Position numbers and translations under genes: made by a program. Below the pieces are notes generated by a model. The model did not search any database. It saw nothing but the letters and a program-made list of their open reading frames with translations, and had not been told where the DNA came from. From assembly GCF_004337985.1 (NCBI RefSeq), contig NC_043741.1:3286953-3350952 (forward strand): a stretch of 64,000 bases of DNA, read 5' to 3'. The stretch comes from Pyricularia pennisetigena (lineage: Eukaryota > Ascomycota > Sordariomycetes > Magnaporthales > Pyriculariaceae). Below, in pieces: positions 36,931 through 48,081 of the stretch. The stretch's first letter is position 1, and every line of letters begins with the position of its first letter.

Positions 36931-37639
36931 TTACAAAGGGTGGCGTCCTCTGATTGCCGGAACATATGCTTCCTGGGTAAAGTCGACGCATGACTGGTAA
37001 GTCTGCCCCTGACCAAACCAATACCATTGCAGAGCCTAGCAGAGAGTTGTGTCAGCTTCAAGACATGACCCGTGTGACCAATCAAAGCCACAAGAAGGAC
37101 TACAAAGAAAAAAGAAAGAAACCAATACTCACACAAGCCCCAGCCTCAACGCAGCGGCCGCCCAACTCAGGCACCGTGACGTTGAACTCGACCTGATCGC
37201 TGGGCAGGTTGGGAAACATGGCTGGGTCGGCGTAGCCGTCCGCCCAGACCCTGAGCGGCTCGCCGACGACCTCGTTGGCGGCCAGGTCGACGATGCTGAC
37301 GTTGGCGAACCCCTTGTGCGGGATGCGGATGTTGACGGCAAAGTCGACGACGTCGCCGGCGGCGTAGCGCTGGACCTGCGCCTTGTTGTCGTCAAACTGG
37401 TACCCCTTGCACAGCCACAGGTTGCACAGCGCCGCGTCGTACCCCGTCCCGTTCCACGCCGGGTTCCGCTGCAGGTTCTCCGGGTACGACGTCCCGTCCG
37501 CCGTGTAGTGGTCCACCATCGTCTGCCCGCACACCGCCGCTGCCGCCGGGCCCGGCTGCCGCGTCGCTGGCGACGTCACCATGCCGTGCGACGCCGCCTG
37601 GGCGACCAGGGCGAGGATTATGGGTGTTGAGGAGTGCAT
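36931..37639 (-). CDS. Secreted LPMO-like protein with N-terminal His
   Basis: Two exons (37639-37133 and 37035-36931) encode 203 residues. The signal peptide MHSSTPIILALVAQAAS would leave His18 as the new N-terminus (HGMVTSPATRQPGP), as needed for the copper histidine brace of lytic polysaccharide monooxygenases. A second candidate ligand is the His in RIPHKGFANVSIVD. Conserved Cys and aromatic residues follow (NLWLCKGYQFDDN, ELGGRC). Exon 2 adds ALQWYWFGQGQTYQSCVDF, matching the family's usual end, which supports the splice. I place it among small chitin-binding-type-4/LPMO_10-like fungal proteins; copper binding and substrate are inferred. Confidence 0.75.
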
Positions 37640-38682
37640 CTTTTTTTTGGACTTGTTTTGCTTTTTTGTTGGAGGAGGAGGAGGAGGAGGAGGGGGTTGT
37701 ATAGAGGCGAGGTGAGATGTGGGATGGGGAAAGGGGTAGGCTTGACTAAACCGGCTGCTTGGGCTGAAAAAAAGACCGTTTATATATCGTGAATTATCAT
37801 AGACGGCCGAGCTGCGATTGCGTAAACCCTTTTTTTTTCATCCATGGATATCTAAATTCCGTATCACACAAGTGGTATATCCTCCGCGTGTTTCCGTGTT
37901 CGATATTCAGAGGACCCCTGAGTGCCAAGCTCAATCCGCGTGGAAAGTAGGTTGCATTGGAGGGAAATAAGGCGCCAATATCCAGTCCATGTTTTTCGAT
38001 TCCCGCCCGAGTTTGTGCTACCTTTTTTTTTTNNNNNNNNNNNNNNNNNNNNNNNNNNNNNNNNNNNNNNNNNNNNNNNNNNNNNNNNNNNNNNNNNNNN
38101 NNNNNNNNNTCCGACGTTACACCATCACGCACTTGTGCACAAGACCGCCGATCCGATTCGCTGCTGTTTGTTAAGAGGTCTCTTTCCCATCCACCCTTGC
38201 GGCTTTTATTTGGTTTGGCTATAGGTGCCAGACGAGAAACACAAGATAAACATTACAGAGGTGAATTGGTTTCCCTTGTGTCGGCTAAATTGAACCAGGG
38301 GACCGGACTTTGCTTCTTTGGGGTTGCCACTAACCCGTTTTCTCACAAAACATACACAATTGCCCTCCCGCGATCGACATTGACGGAATGGGAAAGCAAT
38401 ACAATGGCCGGCAGCAAGAGTGCCGTGATTTATAATAATCACATTGGTTTATATATTGGACCGGACTAACGCAGCCTCCCGAGCCGGGCTTTTGGCGGTC
38501 TCCGAGCTTTTTTTCTAGTTTTCTTTTTCTTGTCCTCGGCCTTCGCATTTTCCGTAACACCGGCGTCCTTGGAAAGCTCACTATTGACATTAGGATAGAC
38601 ATTGCCTCATATTAGACTAGCCGTCTGTCACACATGCCTTACCAAAACATTCTGTTCCGTACTGTCGACTTTCCTTTCGACT
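37640..38682. promoter_or_regulatory. LPMO-like gene upstream region with assembly gap
   Basis: This spacer contains a GGA repeat (37673-37693), a 77-N gap (38033-38109) preceded by T10, and one GGCTAAA motif (38283-38289) about 640 bp before the LPMO-like start. Sequence is missing, so a small gene could be hidden. Confidence 0.5.
38033..38109. other. Assembly gap (77 N)
   Basis: The gap begins directly after a run of T, suggesting that it was caused by a homopolymer. Its true size is unknown. Confidence 0.98.
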
Positions 38683-39933
38683 TTAGGCCGGACAGCCTGG
38701 GCCCGGCTCGCTATCGGTCGAGTTCGCATGCATCTCGGTGATGCTCACGACGCTCAACGTCAGGTCCGGCGGCCCGCCATCGAACTTGGACCCTCCCAGG
38801 ATCATGAGGTGGTCGGTATTGTTCTGGAAGACATGCAGGGCTCGGCTGTAGGCGCCCGGCTGCGGCGAGTAGTTCTTGACCCACTTGTCCGGGTCGCCGC
38901 CGAACCTGTTGGTGTAGACCTCGTCGTAGTCGGCGTCCGAGACGATGATGGTGCCGTTCGGCCCTCCGACCGGCGACCAGACCACGTACGGGGAAGCGTT
39001 GGGCGCAAAGTTGCCGCCAATCACTATCGGGTGGTCCTCTGCCGAGTCGAAGAGGAGAGGGTCCGAGGCTATGCGGTAGTGCACCGGGTAGTTGGCCCCA
39101 TGCGACGACGAGTTGCCGATCGGGAATTCGTAGACGACAATGTACTTGTCCATTGTCTCGATCTTTGCCACCACTGTCATGCCGGGCCGAGCAATGTACA
39201 GGTCGTACGCGACGTCGTTCACCACAGGGCCCCATGTCTTGAGGTCTCGGGATGTTTGGTGAGCAAGCTTTTGTCCGTGGAGAGGGTCGCGCTGGTCTGA
39301 GTAGTAGCAGACAATCTGGTGGTCATAGAGCCTTGACAGTAGTCAACGTCAGCACGTAAAAAGACTTTCCCAAGGGGCGTATCATGGAAGCTCTGAGTGG
39401 ACATACATCAAGAATGGCTCCCAAACAGGATCAGCACCGTTGGTGGTGTTTGGTCTTCCACCCTGCGTCACGCGACTGACAAACTCCCAGCTGCGACCCT
39501 TGTCTAAGCTGGCATAGACATCAATCTTGGTTCCATTCTCGCTCCAGCTGTTACCGGAAGCCAAGATGGTACCCGCGGAGTAGTCCCCGATTGGCTCCGT
39601 CAGCTCCATCAATGCTGGCTGCGCACTCATCCCCCAGCCGTTGACCTGATCGGTGATGTTGGACACCCATTCCCAGCTCACACCGCCGTCCCCGGACTCG
39701 AAGACGGGAAAGTAAGTCGGCTTAGTCAGGTTTGTCCGCAGAGATGCCGTCACCAGCAGCTCTCCACTCTCGAGCTCGACATGGCGTGGGTATGAGAGTC
39801 TCTCTCCTTCCCGAGCCTTATATATGACGCGGTTGTCAAAGAGGCTGAACGGCTCGAGCTCGGGCGACTCATTCTGGGCCGCAACGAGGGCACCGGCGGA
39901 GAGGATTCCAACGTTCACTAGGCTGAGACGCAT
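38683..39933 (-). CDS. Secreted GH93-type exo-arabinanase
   Basis: GH93 enzymes cut arabinobiose from the ends of alpha-1,5-arabinan. Exons 39933-39407 and 39331-38683 give 391 residues. The signal peptide is about MRLSLVNVGILSAGALVAA. The six-bladed beta-propeller pattern is visible: LSYPRHVELESGELL, Asp-box-like SGDGGVSWEW, VNGWGMSAQPAL, ASLDKGRSWEFVSRV, then over the splice PVWEPFLMLYDHQIVCYY, SDQRDPLHGQKLAHQTS and RDLKTWGPVVND, and later GANYPVHYRIASDPL and SPYVVWSPVGGPNGTI. The splice rebuilds a conserved block, so I trust it. A broader BNR/sialidase-like label is the alternative. It diverges from the feruloyl esterase across 1.3 kb. Confidence 0.85.
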
Positions 39934-40165
39934 CCTGGCAGGGAGTTTGGGTGCTCTTTTAGTCGGCTTGGGGTCTGAACTGTCTTTGGAGGTGGAGCCA
40001 AACAGGACATATCTAGAGTGCTAAACTCTCACTTTCAATACGTGCTTTATCACCTCAAAAAGGCCAGTGGCGAGCTATCTGGAAAAGCGTCAAAGACGTC
40101 ATCTCGCTTGCTTGCGGCTATTATCCCACGAGCAGGCAAGCGGCGTGTGGTTGTGCTATTTCAAA

Positions 40166-40171
40166 TTAGCC
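40166..40171 (-). promoter_or_regulatory. Candidate XlnR site GGCTAA
   Basis: Exact core, oriented towards GH93. Motif match only. Confidence 0.4.
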
Positions 40172-40598
40172 TTTAATCCTCCCTGGTAAGATCTCGTGCA
40201 GCCAGGGGCGGGGTTCTCACCACTAATGGCTTCGGAGAATTGTAGGGGTTATATGGCTCGAGTTCCGCGAATCAGATCCATCAACGAAACATTTGCCTCG
40301 TGTGCACGGCATCGTAGTTTCCTGTAAGGGTCTTATTGAGTAATGTAGCTCAGGCGAGTAGGGGTCGCGAATCGAATCAGATGGTTACCGAACCCCCTAT
40401 CTGATATATTGCATATTTTGCGGTATCAGCTGCTTGTCAGCCTTACCCTGTCCGCGCTCAACAAAAAAACGAAACGCGATTGCCGAACAACTACAACATT
40501 TGCAGACCTTTCAGCCGTTGCATTCATCCAATTTTTACCGGAAGTAAACCGCAAGGCGTGGCGCTATCGTCCTGCAGCACTCCAGAAACGATACAACA

Positions 40599-40605
40599 GG
40601 CTAAA
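40599..40605 (+). promoter_or_regulatory. Candidate XlnR site GGCTAAA
   Basis: Exact extended core, oriented towards the feruloyl esterase. Confidence 0.45.
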
Positions 40606-40910
40606 TGGTAAGGGTAGTATTCGGCATTTCTTTTTCTGGGGTAAGACCGAAAGCAAAGGATCTCGATGTAGACTTATGTCATGCTTCCGACCTCTCGGAA
40701 TTGGTTGCCCTGTGCTTACAAGGACCCCTTGTGCGGCCGGCACTTACTAGGCGATGTCACACGAAGTAGTTCAAGGCACGAAGCAACTATGGCGCCGAGA
40801 TTGGTCTGATGGTATAATACATCCGATACCCATGGAGCCAAGCAGGGCAGTATTGATGATGGCTATGCCATATACCGTGGGAGATTGATGCCATTGGGCT
40901 GGAATGTCAG

Positions 40911-40917
40911 GGCTAAA
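40911..40917 (+). promoter_or_regulatory. Candidate XlnR site GGCTAAA
   Basis: Exact extended core inside the near-palindrome GGCTAAAGCC, oriented towards the esterase. Confidence 0.45.
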
Positions 40918-41245
40918 GCCATAAACTAGGATTGGGTTATGAAAGACTGTATGGCCGATAGTAGATTGCGCTTGGCGGGCAGTGGCCATGTGGAGGAGAC
41001 CAGAAATGGGTTCAAAGTGAGGCTCCGTATGTCCAAAGACCTTCGGCAACTGCCTAAGCCTTCTTGGCCTCAGTGCTGTTGTATTGGAAGCCAAGACGAC
41101 CGTCTGTAGCATCGAGGCGTGTCCGGCCGTAGTCTTAAATGGGCTGAACGTCGTCAGTAGTTCGATACGCGCGCCGCACTCAATGCAGTTCTCTCCATCA
41201 TCCCATAGTTTGCCTCTTCAAGTCGGCCTCTAAGCCATAGCAAAG

Positions 41246-42097
41246 ATGACGTATCAGACACGCATCCTAGGCCTTGTCGCCGCCATCTTACTGTTGCTTG
41301 GTCTCACCGAGGCCGCCCGCTCGGCTGGTTGCGGCAAGACCAACACCATCCGCAGCCAGCAGTACACTGCAAACATCAACGGCAAGCAACGTCAGTACAT
41401 AGTCCGTCTGCCGGATCAGTATGACAACAACAAGGCTCACAAGCTCGTCTTTACCTTCCACGCCCTCGGCGGCAACGCCCAGCAAGTCGCCCAGGGCCAG
41501 GGCGGCACCATCGCGTGGTACGGCCTGCCCCCGCTGTCCAACAACTCTGCCATCTTCGTCTCGCCCAACGGTCTCAACGCCGGGTGGGCCAACCAGGGCG
41601 GCGAGGACATCACTTTCATCGACAACATGGTTCGGACCATCGAGGCGGACCTATGCGTGGAGACGTCGCAGCGCTTCGCGACCGGCTTCTCGTACGGTGG
41701 TGCCATCTCGTTCGCCTGGGCCTGCGCCCGTGGCAGAGAGGTGCGCGCCATCGCCCCCATCTCCAGCAGCCAGTTGTCCGGGTGCGAGGGCGGCAACGAA
41801 CCCGTCGCCTTCATCGGGCAGCATGGCACGTCTGACTCGGTCCTCCCCACGGCGGGCGGCCGCGCCTTGAGGGATCGCTTTGTTCGCAACAACGGCTGCA
41901 CACCCATCCAGCCGGAGCCCCAGCCCAACGGAGGCCGTCACGTCAAGGTCGACTACCAGGGCTGTCGTGAAGGGTATCCTGTCTCATGGATCATCCACAA
42001 TGGGGACCACAACCCAAGCCAGAGTGACCAGGGCAGCAACCAAGCATTTGCGCCTGCGTACTCGTGGAACTTCTTTAACCAGTTCCAGCCACAGTGA
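41246..42097 (+). CDS. Secreted feruloyl esterase, CE1 type
   Basis: The enzyme hydrolyses ester bonds joining ferulic acid to arabinose side chains of xylan and pectin. The single exon codes 283 residues with a signal peptide (about ILGLVAAILLLLGLTEAARS). The alpha/beta-hydrolase marks are FTFHALGGNAQQV (oxyanion region), VSPNGLNAGWANQGGED, the nucleophile elbow GFSYGG with Ser149, IGQHGTSDSVLP (expected Asp) and IIHNGDHNPSQS (expected His). Length and motifs suit the FaeC/FaeD-like fungal group. Feruloylated arabinose is the natural partner substrate of the arabinan enzymes in this window. Confidence 0.88.
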   Translation: MTYQTRILGLVAAILLLLGLTEAARSAGCGKTNTIRSQQYTANINGKQRQYIVRLPDQYDNNKAHKLVFTFHALGGNAQQVAQGQGGTIAWYGLPPLSNNSAIFVSPNGLNAGWANQGGEDITFIDNMVRTIEADLCVETSQRFATGFSYGGAISFAWACARGREVRAIAPISSSQLSGCEGGNEPVAFIGQHGTSDSVLPTAGGRALRDRFVRNNGCTPIQPEPQPNGGRHVKVDYQGCREGYPVSWIIHNGDHNPSQSDQGSNQAFAPAYSWNFFNQFQPQ

Positions 42098-43333
42098 AAG
42101 AAATGGCGTGGTACTGAGGCTGGCATGGGGGAGCGTGTAGTTGGGATTTGGGGATGAAGATGTGAACACCAATGATTTCATCGAATTGAAGTGAGGTCGT
42201 TCTTCATTGCATACATAGCTTGTCTACCTACTTCTTTCAATGCCAGATATCGCGTGCGTTGACGAAATTATGTGCTGCCTGAGAAGCCAATGGCTTCGTG
42301 CATAATGATCTACTGGTCGCTAGATCTTCAATCGTTTTAACCGACGGTGCAGCCGGAGTGACATTGGTGGGCGTTTTCGAAGCAAATATCTAGCGACCCG
42401 GGAAAGCAATCAAATCAACCGTTATGTTCAATCCGGACGCCTATGTCATAAATCAAATCAACATAGCATCCATGATAAACAGTCTGTATCAATTGGACGC
42501 CGACAGAATTGGTGGTTGCCACAGAAAGCTGTCTGATATTTTATGCTGTTGAACAACGAGAAACGCGTCGTCGTCTCCGCAGCAGTTGATTTTGGGTTTT
42601 CAAAAGCAAAGTGTCGTCATTGTCGGCCACAGGCTTTGGGGAAGTGGGTGTGGCGGGGGGAACAGCCCACGGGGAACTTCACTTATCGATACTTAACAGC
42701 ACTGTAATACCCCATTCATACGAGCGCTAGCGTGCCTTGCGCCTAACCCAAACAAGTGAGCTCAAGGGAGCTCTAGCACTAGCACTAGCACCAGCATCAG
42801 CACCATTGAACCACGATGCACATTGGACATTGTCATTCTACATCAAACCTATCGTTCTGGTGTCAGTCCAGCGCGGCGTCGGGTATTTTCCAACATCAAG
42901 GGTCTCGGCTGCACTTTATACCCGAACACAGAGACGAGACTGGCCCGTGATTGGTGCGCATTTGGGGGAACCTTGCGATTGCCAGTCCAAACCATGACCA
43001 ACAAGACTTGGCCCACTTTCACAACTTGCACTGTTACCCGCTCATCGCGTCACTGGGTCAACTGGGCCCTCGAGGGTCGCATGTGGAGGGGCAATGCCAG
43101 CGTGAAGATGAGGGGTAGATCGCGAAGCAGTTAGGAGGGTGGATAGCGACTCGGAGTTTAAAACGAGCTCCTGCCCTCATATGTCTGTGACATTGGACTG
43201 TAGTTCCTGATTTTCATCTGTTGTTGTTCCGTCCAAAACCTGTGAATTCCACTAATACCAACGCTAGGAGATAGCACCAGTAAAGAGGCAACCCACAGGA
43301 ACACAGGAACAATCAGAATCAACAGCAGTCAAT
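42098..43333. promoter_or_regulatory. Upstream region of the pentose-reductase-type gene
   Basis: No gene is supported. One GGTTAAA (minus strand, 42336-42342) matches GGNTAAA but lies almost 1 kb from the start. A short (CTAGCA)n-like run is at 42774-42792. Confidence 0.5.
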
Positions 43334-44488
43334 ATGGCCAAGACATCTATCAAGCTCAACTCGGGCTATGTGAGTTAAAGCATCTACGAAATGCGGTTCC
43401 AGCCATTGTCCTGGCTTTGTTGAAGCCACCACGACTAACGCTCCTTCACCATCCTCTTAGGAAATGCCCCTTGTCGGATTCGGAATCTGGAAGGTTCCGG
43501 TCGACAAGACTGCACAGGCCGTTTACGATGCCATCAAGCTCGGCTACCGACAGATCGACGGTGCATACGACTACACCAACAGCAAAGAGGCTGGCGAGGG
43601 TGTTCGTCGCGCCATCGAGGAGGGTATCGTCAAACGTGAGGATCTCTTCATCACCTCGAAGCTGTGGAACAACTACCACAAGTAAGTTGCGTTACATATA
43701 CCGAGCCGGTACATACGAGATATGACCAGGCTCGCGACTAACCTCAAACTCTTTGCAGGTACGAGCACGCCATCGAGATGGCCAAGCACGAGGTTGACAC
43801 CTGGGGCATTGGCTACCTCGACCTGTTCCTGATCCACTTCCCCATCTCCCTCGAGTACATCTCGCACTCCAAGATGCCCTACCCCTGCTTCTGGCCCGAC
43901 CGCGAGAGGAGCCGCAGCACCCCTCTGCAGTACACTCCCGTTGCCGAGACGTGGTCCGCCCTCGAGAGCCTAGTCAAGACCGACTCCAACCCCGACGGCA
44001 TCCTGCGCTCCATTGGCGTTGCCAACTTCCGCGCCCAGCTGCTCTACGACCTGTGGGGAAGCGCCAAGATCAAGCCCGCCGTCAACCAGATCGAGCATCA
44101 CCCGTACCTGGTCCAGCCCCAGCTGCTCGCCATGCTCAAGGACCACAACATCGCCATCACCGCCTACAGCTCCTTTGGACCCCAGAGCTTCGTCGAGCTC
44201 GACCACCCTCGTGTCAGCAAGGTCGAGCCCCTCTTCACCCACCCCACCATCAAGGCCATCGCCGACAAGCACGGCCGGACCGGCGCCCAGGTCCTGCTGC
44301 GCTGGGCCACCCAGAGGGACATTGTCGTCATCCCCAAGAGCAACAACGTCGACCGCCTCAAGCAGAACCTCGACTGTGTCAGCTTTGACCTGACCGACGA
44401 CGAGATCAAGCAGATCTCGGCCCTGGACTGCGGCGTTCGCTTCAACGACCCGGCTGACCTCAGCCCTCCCATCTACATCTTCGACTAA
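43334..44488 (+). CDS. Aldo-keto reductase, D-xylose/L-arabinose reductase type
   Basis: The enzyme reduces aldopentoses to pentitols with NAD(P)H, the first step of the fungal pentose catabolic pathway, in the cytosol. Exons 43334-43369, 43461-43681 and 43759-44488 give 328 residues. The AKR tetrad is complete: Asp45 and Tyr50 in DGAYDY, Lys79 in TSKLW and His112 in LIHFP. The cofactor motif IPKSNNVDR (Lys279 to Arg285) and the ending [11 protein letters not shown] match xylose reductases, as do [15 protein letters not shown] and [15 protein letters not shown]. Preference for xylose or arabinose is not decided by these motifs. Its link to arabinose-releasing enzymes favours a pentose role. 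Confidence 0.9.
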
Positions 44489-45080
44489 GAGAGGAAATAG
44501 AAGTGTGGGATGCCCTGGTCTGTTATGGTTCTAAACCTGAGTGTCAACAAAAATAAGGCACAGTTTAGGCCTGGCTGTAAAATACTAGACATAGCCAAAA
44601 GAATAACATTGAATTCATCCACGGATTGGTGAACAGACTTCAAATTTGTAGCAGCTTGTGCCACATACTGAGACTTTCCGGCAACGTCGGCTTTTGTTTT
44701 GCCGCTTTCAATTATGAACAGGACAATTTGCAGCGCCAAGTTCTGGCGCTAACAGTGGTAAACGGGGGGAACAGGCAGACACCGTACTACTCCAGGTGTA
44801 GGCAAACATTGTACGGAACGGAAGGAGCAGCTCAAAAGCCTCAGTGCTGCAAGTTCCAGTCATCGCAACTTCCTCTATTAGCCCGGAGCTGCAGTGTTTT
44901 CAGCAGTTTCCGTACAGCTACAAATTCAGCTATCTGTTGCTCAAACAAACAACATTCGCCAAAATTTTCCCCAATTGAGGTGCCCACGGTAAGGAAATCC
45001 TCACTTCCAAACATCGATATGGTAATGGATACAAGGAGGGAACAGAAATAGCCCCATTTAATCCTACTTGAAACTCCTCT
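44489..45080. other. Spacer, no supported gene
   Basis: 3' region of the reductase and leader of the next plus-strand gene. Frames here are short and without motifs. Confidence 0.65.
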
Positions 45081-47941
45081 ATGGCATCCTCAGATATAGA
45101 TCCTGACGGTTTTGGCCCAGAGTCTGCCCTCGCTTACTGTCTGGATTCATCTCTTGGGGAGCCGCTGCTGACCGACCACCGCTTCAACCCACTACATCCG
45201 TCATTGTTCACCGATATTCTCAATCAGTTTCCCGAGAACTCCAACAATGACGACAAGCTCCCACAACTCCCCTCTTCTAGTCCAGATATGGTACTAGAGA
45301 AATGGGAGGTTGGGAAAGAAGAAATAGATTTCATCAAAGAGGCATCGCGGAGCTTTTCCGAAGAGGATGTTGAGATGCCCATCAAGCAGGCTTTTCTCGA
45401 TAATCTGCCCAGTAAGCCACGGCTACTAGAGCTGCCGCTCTTAACGCTTGCTAGCCAAGCGGAATCTCGAGCAATGTTTGATCGCCTCGCTACTGTCCCC
45501 CCGGTGTCACTGGTGTTCAACGAAGTACCTATGGATGATTTGGATGTACAAAAAGGTGAAGGCTTAGAATTTCCGCCATCCGCTTACACCTGCCGAGAAA
45601 CCATGGAGAATGAGCTTCAGGAAAAGCTCGAAGTCACAAAAGAAGCTATTTGCTACCTGGCAGAAATAGTCGGGGCTGACCGCTCCGACTTGGAAGACGC
45701 ACTTGTGATCAATGATCTCATGCCGCCGGCAAGATTTGTGAGCACTCGATATTGAATTCAGACTGGCGGAATCCCAAGCTAAAATATGTCCAACAGACGG
45801 CACAGGATCTTCGCCTGACGCCTCCTGCCACCCCCAGATTTGCCCACATGCAGTCGGAGCCCTGGGTACCGGGATCAGATGGTGCCGAGATCCCATCGCC
45901 TTCAGAGCCCAGATCTCTACTCAGCGACGACCTGAAAGCAATCGAGGCCCATATATTTAAGACAGATACCAAGCCCCAATTTGAAGACTTGCAAATGGCA
46001 CACTTCTCGCCAGTCAAAGATAATCTGCCAACCTCGACACCTGAGGACGACCCAGCGATTCCGGTGCTGGATCATAAGAGGGTCAACGACTTCAAGCTTG
46101 AGCTGCCTCTCGTTGCGAGTAGGATTGATGAGCCACAAGAAATTAAGCTGTTCATAGATGACTTTGAGCCTCCTCTCATTGACTATGAGGTGGAAAACAA
46201 GGATTCCACGAGTTTAACAGCTCTTTTGGAGATTGATGCTTCGTCTCAGCTCCAACAGGCAGCAGAGAGAGTTAGGAAGTTGGCAGAACAGGAACAGATC
46301 GAGCCTCTCGATGGTCTTGCCAGACTCGCACTGCCGGTGATTGACACTACCCTGCCGGAGGCTGACTGGAAGGATGTCGGCGAGGGAGAGAAGCAAATGC
46401 TGGCACACATAATTAAGAGAAATTCTGAGGAATTTCAGCTGACTAAATGGAGGATCGACAAACGAGCTGAAAGGGATCTTCCATGGCTCATGAGTTTGTC
46501 GAGCGGTATTGTTCTCGCGGATGACGGACTAGAAGAGGTTGACGAAAGTATTCTGCAGCAGTTTTATGGTTTTGAAGACGATGTGCTGGGCATTTCAGCC
46601 CTCGCACAGAAGATTAAAGAACTTGCTGTCCTTCGGCGAACTGATAGTCTCGATGACGATGATTTGGAGCCAGCCTTCGCTAGAACACCGACGCCGATTG
46701 CAAAAGCGGTGCCTGTGCTACCTGATCCAGAAAACTCTGAGGACCTGATAAGTTGCATTCGGAAGAAGAGAAAAGCCTTGAAAGCCCTCGAGTCTCCACC
46801 GTTTACAAAGCGGATCAAGGGCAGAGAATCAGTGAACGACGAGGGAACGCTCTTGATGGCCGATGAATCTCCCGAGGGTGTCAAGCTACTGGCTTCATTC
46901 CTAGAGCTTAATGGTCATCGCAAGGCTGCACTTCGTCAGAGTCAGTACTTTAGGGCATCAGGCGACGAAGCAAGCCATGGTAGCTGCCATGCAAATCAAT
47001 CTGCAAATGTACCAGACAAAAACACGTCAAATAAGACCAATGCTACGCTAGCAACTAAGCAATCTCAACAGCTCGCCACAGATACATCCGGAGATGTTCC
47101 ATCGAATGCCACCAAGCCAGCACCCGTGCCTCGCATTGAACTTCCTGACTTTCCGCTGAAATTGGTTGTCTCAATCAGCCTACCTAGAGACCTTGTTCGA
47201 CTACTTCAAACGCTTCTTCCCGGCGTCGAGTTGATAGAAAGGGACTATGATGCCTATAACTACTCAATGTGGGCAGCTGGTACTTCGGCTCCGTCCACGA
47301 TCATATCAACGCTCGGGGAAGAAGCAGATATTACCCTGTCTCCAGGAGTAGGAATCATTCTTACAGCAACCGTGAATATGCGACAAGGGCCTTTGCAAGG
47401 CTGTGATGGCGACAATATTCTACAGCGACATGTACGCAAGACTTGCCGACGATATGAGCGCCTGGTGGTTCTGATTTCGGACAAAAGCCTAGACGACACT
47501 ATACAACCTATGGCACCGGCAGACGAGCGGGCATTTGCCGATTTCCAGGCCTTTGCTAAAGGGCTTCAAGACGTCACAGACGTCAGCGTCTTTTGGGTCG
47601 GGGGTGGTCAGACTTCTCTGGCTAAATGGGTAGCCTCGCTGGCCACCGAGTGCGCATCGCTCGAGACAGCACCGTTCTATCGGCTGCTATGTCAGAGCGA
47701 GAGTCACTGGGAGCTGTTCCTTCGCCGGGCAGGGATGAACACTTTTGCTGCTCAGATAGTGTGCGGACTGCTTCAAAATCCGTTCGGAGCGGAGGCGACT
47801 AGCGTCTTCGGCGGCTCGGGACTTGCGGCGTTTGTGAACATGTCGGCAAGTGAGAGGGCTCAAAGATATAAAGCCGTCCTCGGCGGCCGGAGAGTTTTGG
47901 ATCGGGTCAGCGAGGTGGTTGATCAAAATTGGGGACGCTAA
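45081..47941 (+). CDS. Zip2/SHOC1-like XPF-fold protein (candidate meiotic ZMM factor)
   Basis: Exons 45081-45737 and 45797-47941 join in phase through a 59-bp intron (GTGAGC donor, GCTAAAA branch region, CAACAG acceptor) to 933 residues. The long N-terminal two-thirds is acidic with no domain I can name. From about residue 664 there is an XPF-nuclease-like pattern: a strand (LKLVVSISLPRD), then VELIERDYDAYNY where active XPF has an ERK motif, then ADITLSPGVGIILT and RRYERLVVLIS. Residues about 848-933 look like a tandem helix-hairpin-helix (LRRAGMNTFAAQIVCGLL, then LAAFVNMSASER). Inactive XPF-like plus HhH is the layout of meiotic Zip2/SHOC1, which marks crossover intermediates. The function is inferred from this layout alone. 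Confidence 0.6.
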
Positions 47942-48081
47942 CTGTACAACCATTGCTCACTCATGTCTGCAAAATAGGGCGTGTTGATCTGGGTGCCAAT
48001 TGAGTCGAATTTGGAACAATACAAGACCTACTTAGCTTGAGCGTATGTGCTTCAGGATATGGTGGCTTTCATAGTTGCTTT

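Larger units (their letters stand above)
39934..41245. promoter_or_regulatory. Divergent GH93/feruloyl-esterase promoter with three GGCTAA motifs
   Basis: This 1.3-kb spacer between two outward-facing secreted cell-wall enzymes holds GGCTAA on the minus strand (40166-40171, 233 bp from the GH93 start) and GGCTAAA on the plus strand at 40599-40605 and 40911-40917 (about 640 and 330 bp from the esterase start). GGCTAA/GGCTAAA is the XlnR site of aspergilli. No further gene is supported here. Confidence 0.6.

Noticed and set aside
45738..45761. 24-bp intron joining the two halves of the Zip2-like gene
   Set aside because: Too short to splice and gives the wrong phase.
45752..47941. Separate 729-codon gene downstream of a 224-codon gene
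   Set aside because: A 59-bp intron joins both frames in phase; the second frame has no ATG at its start.
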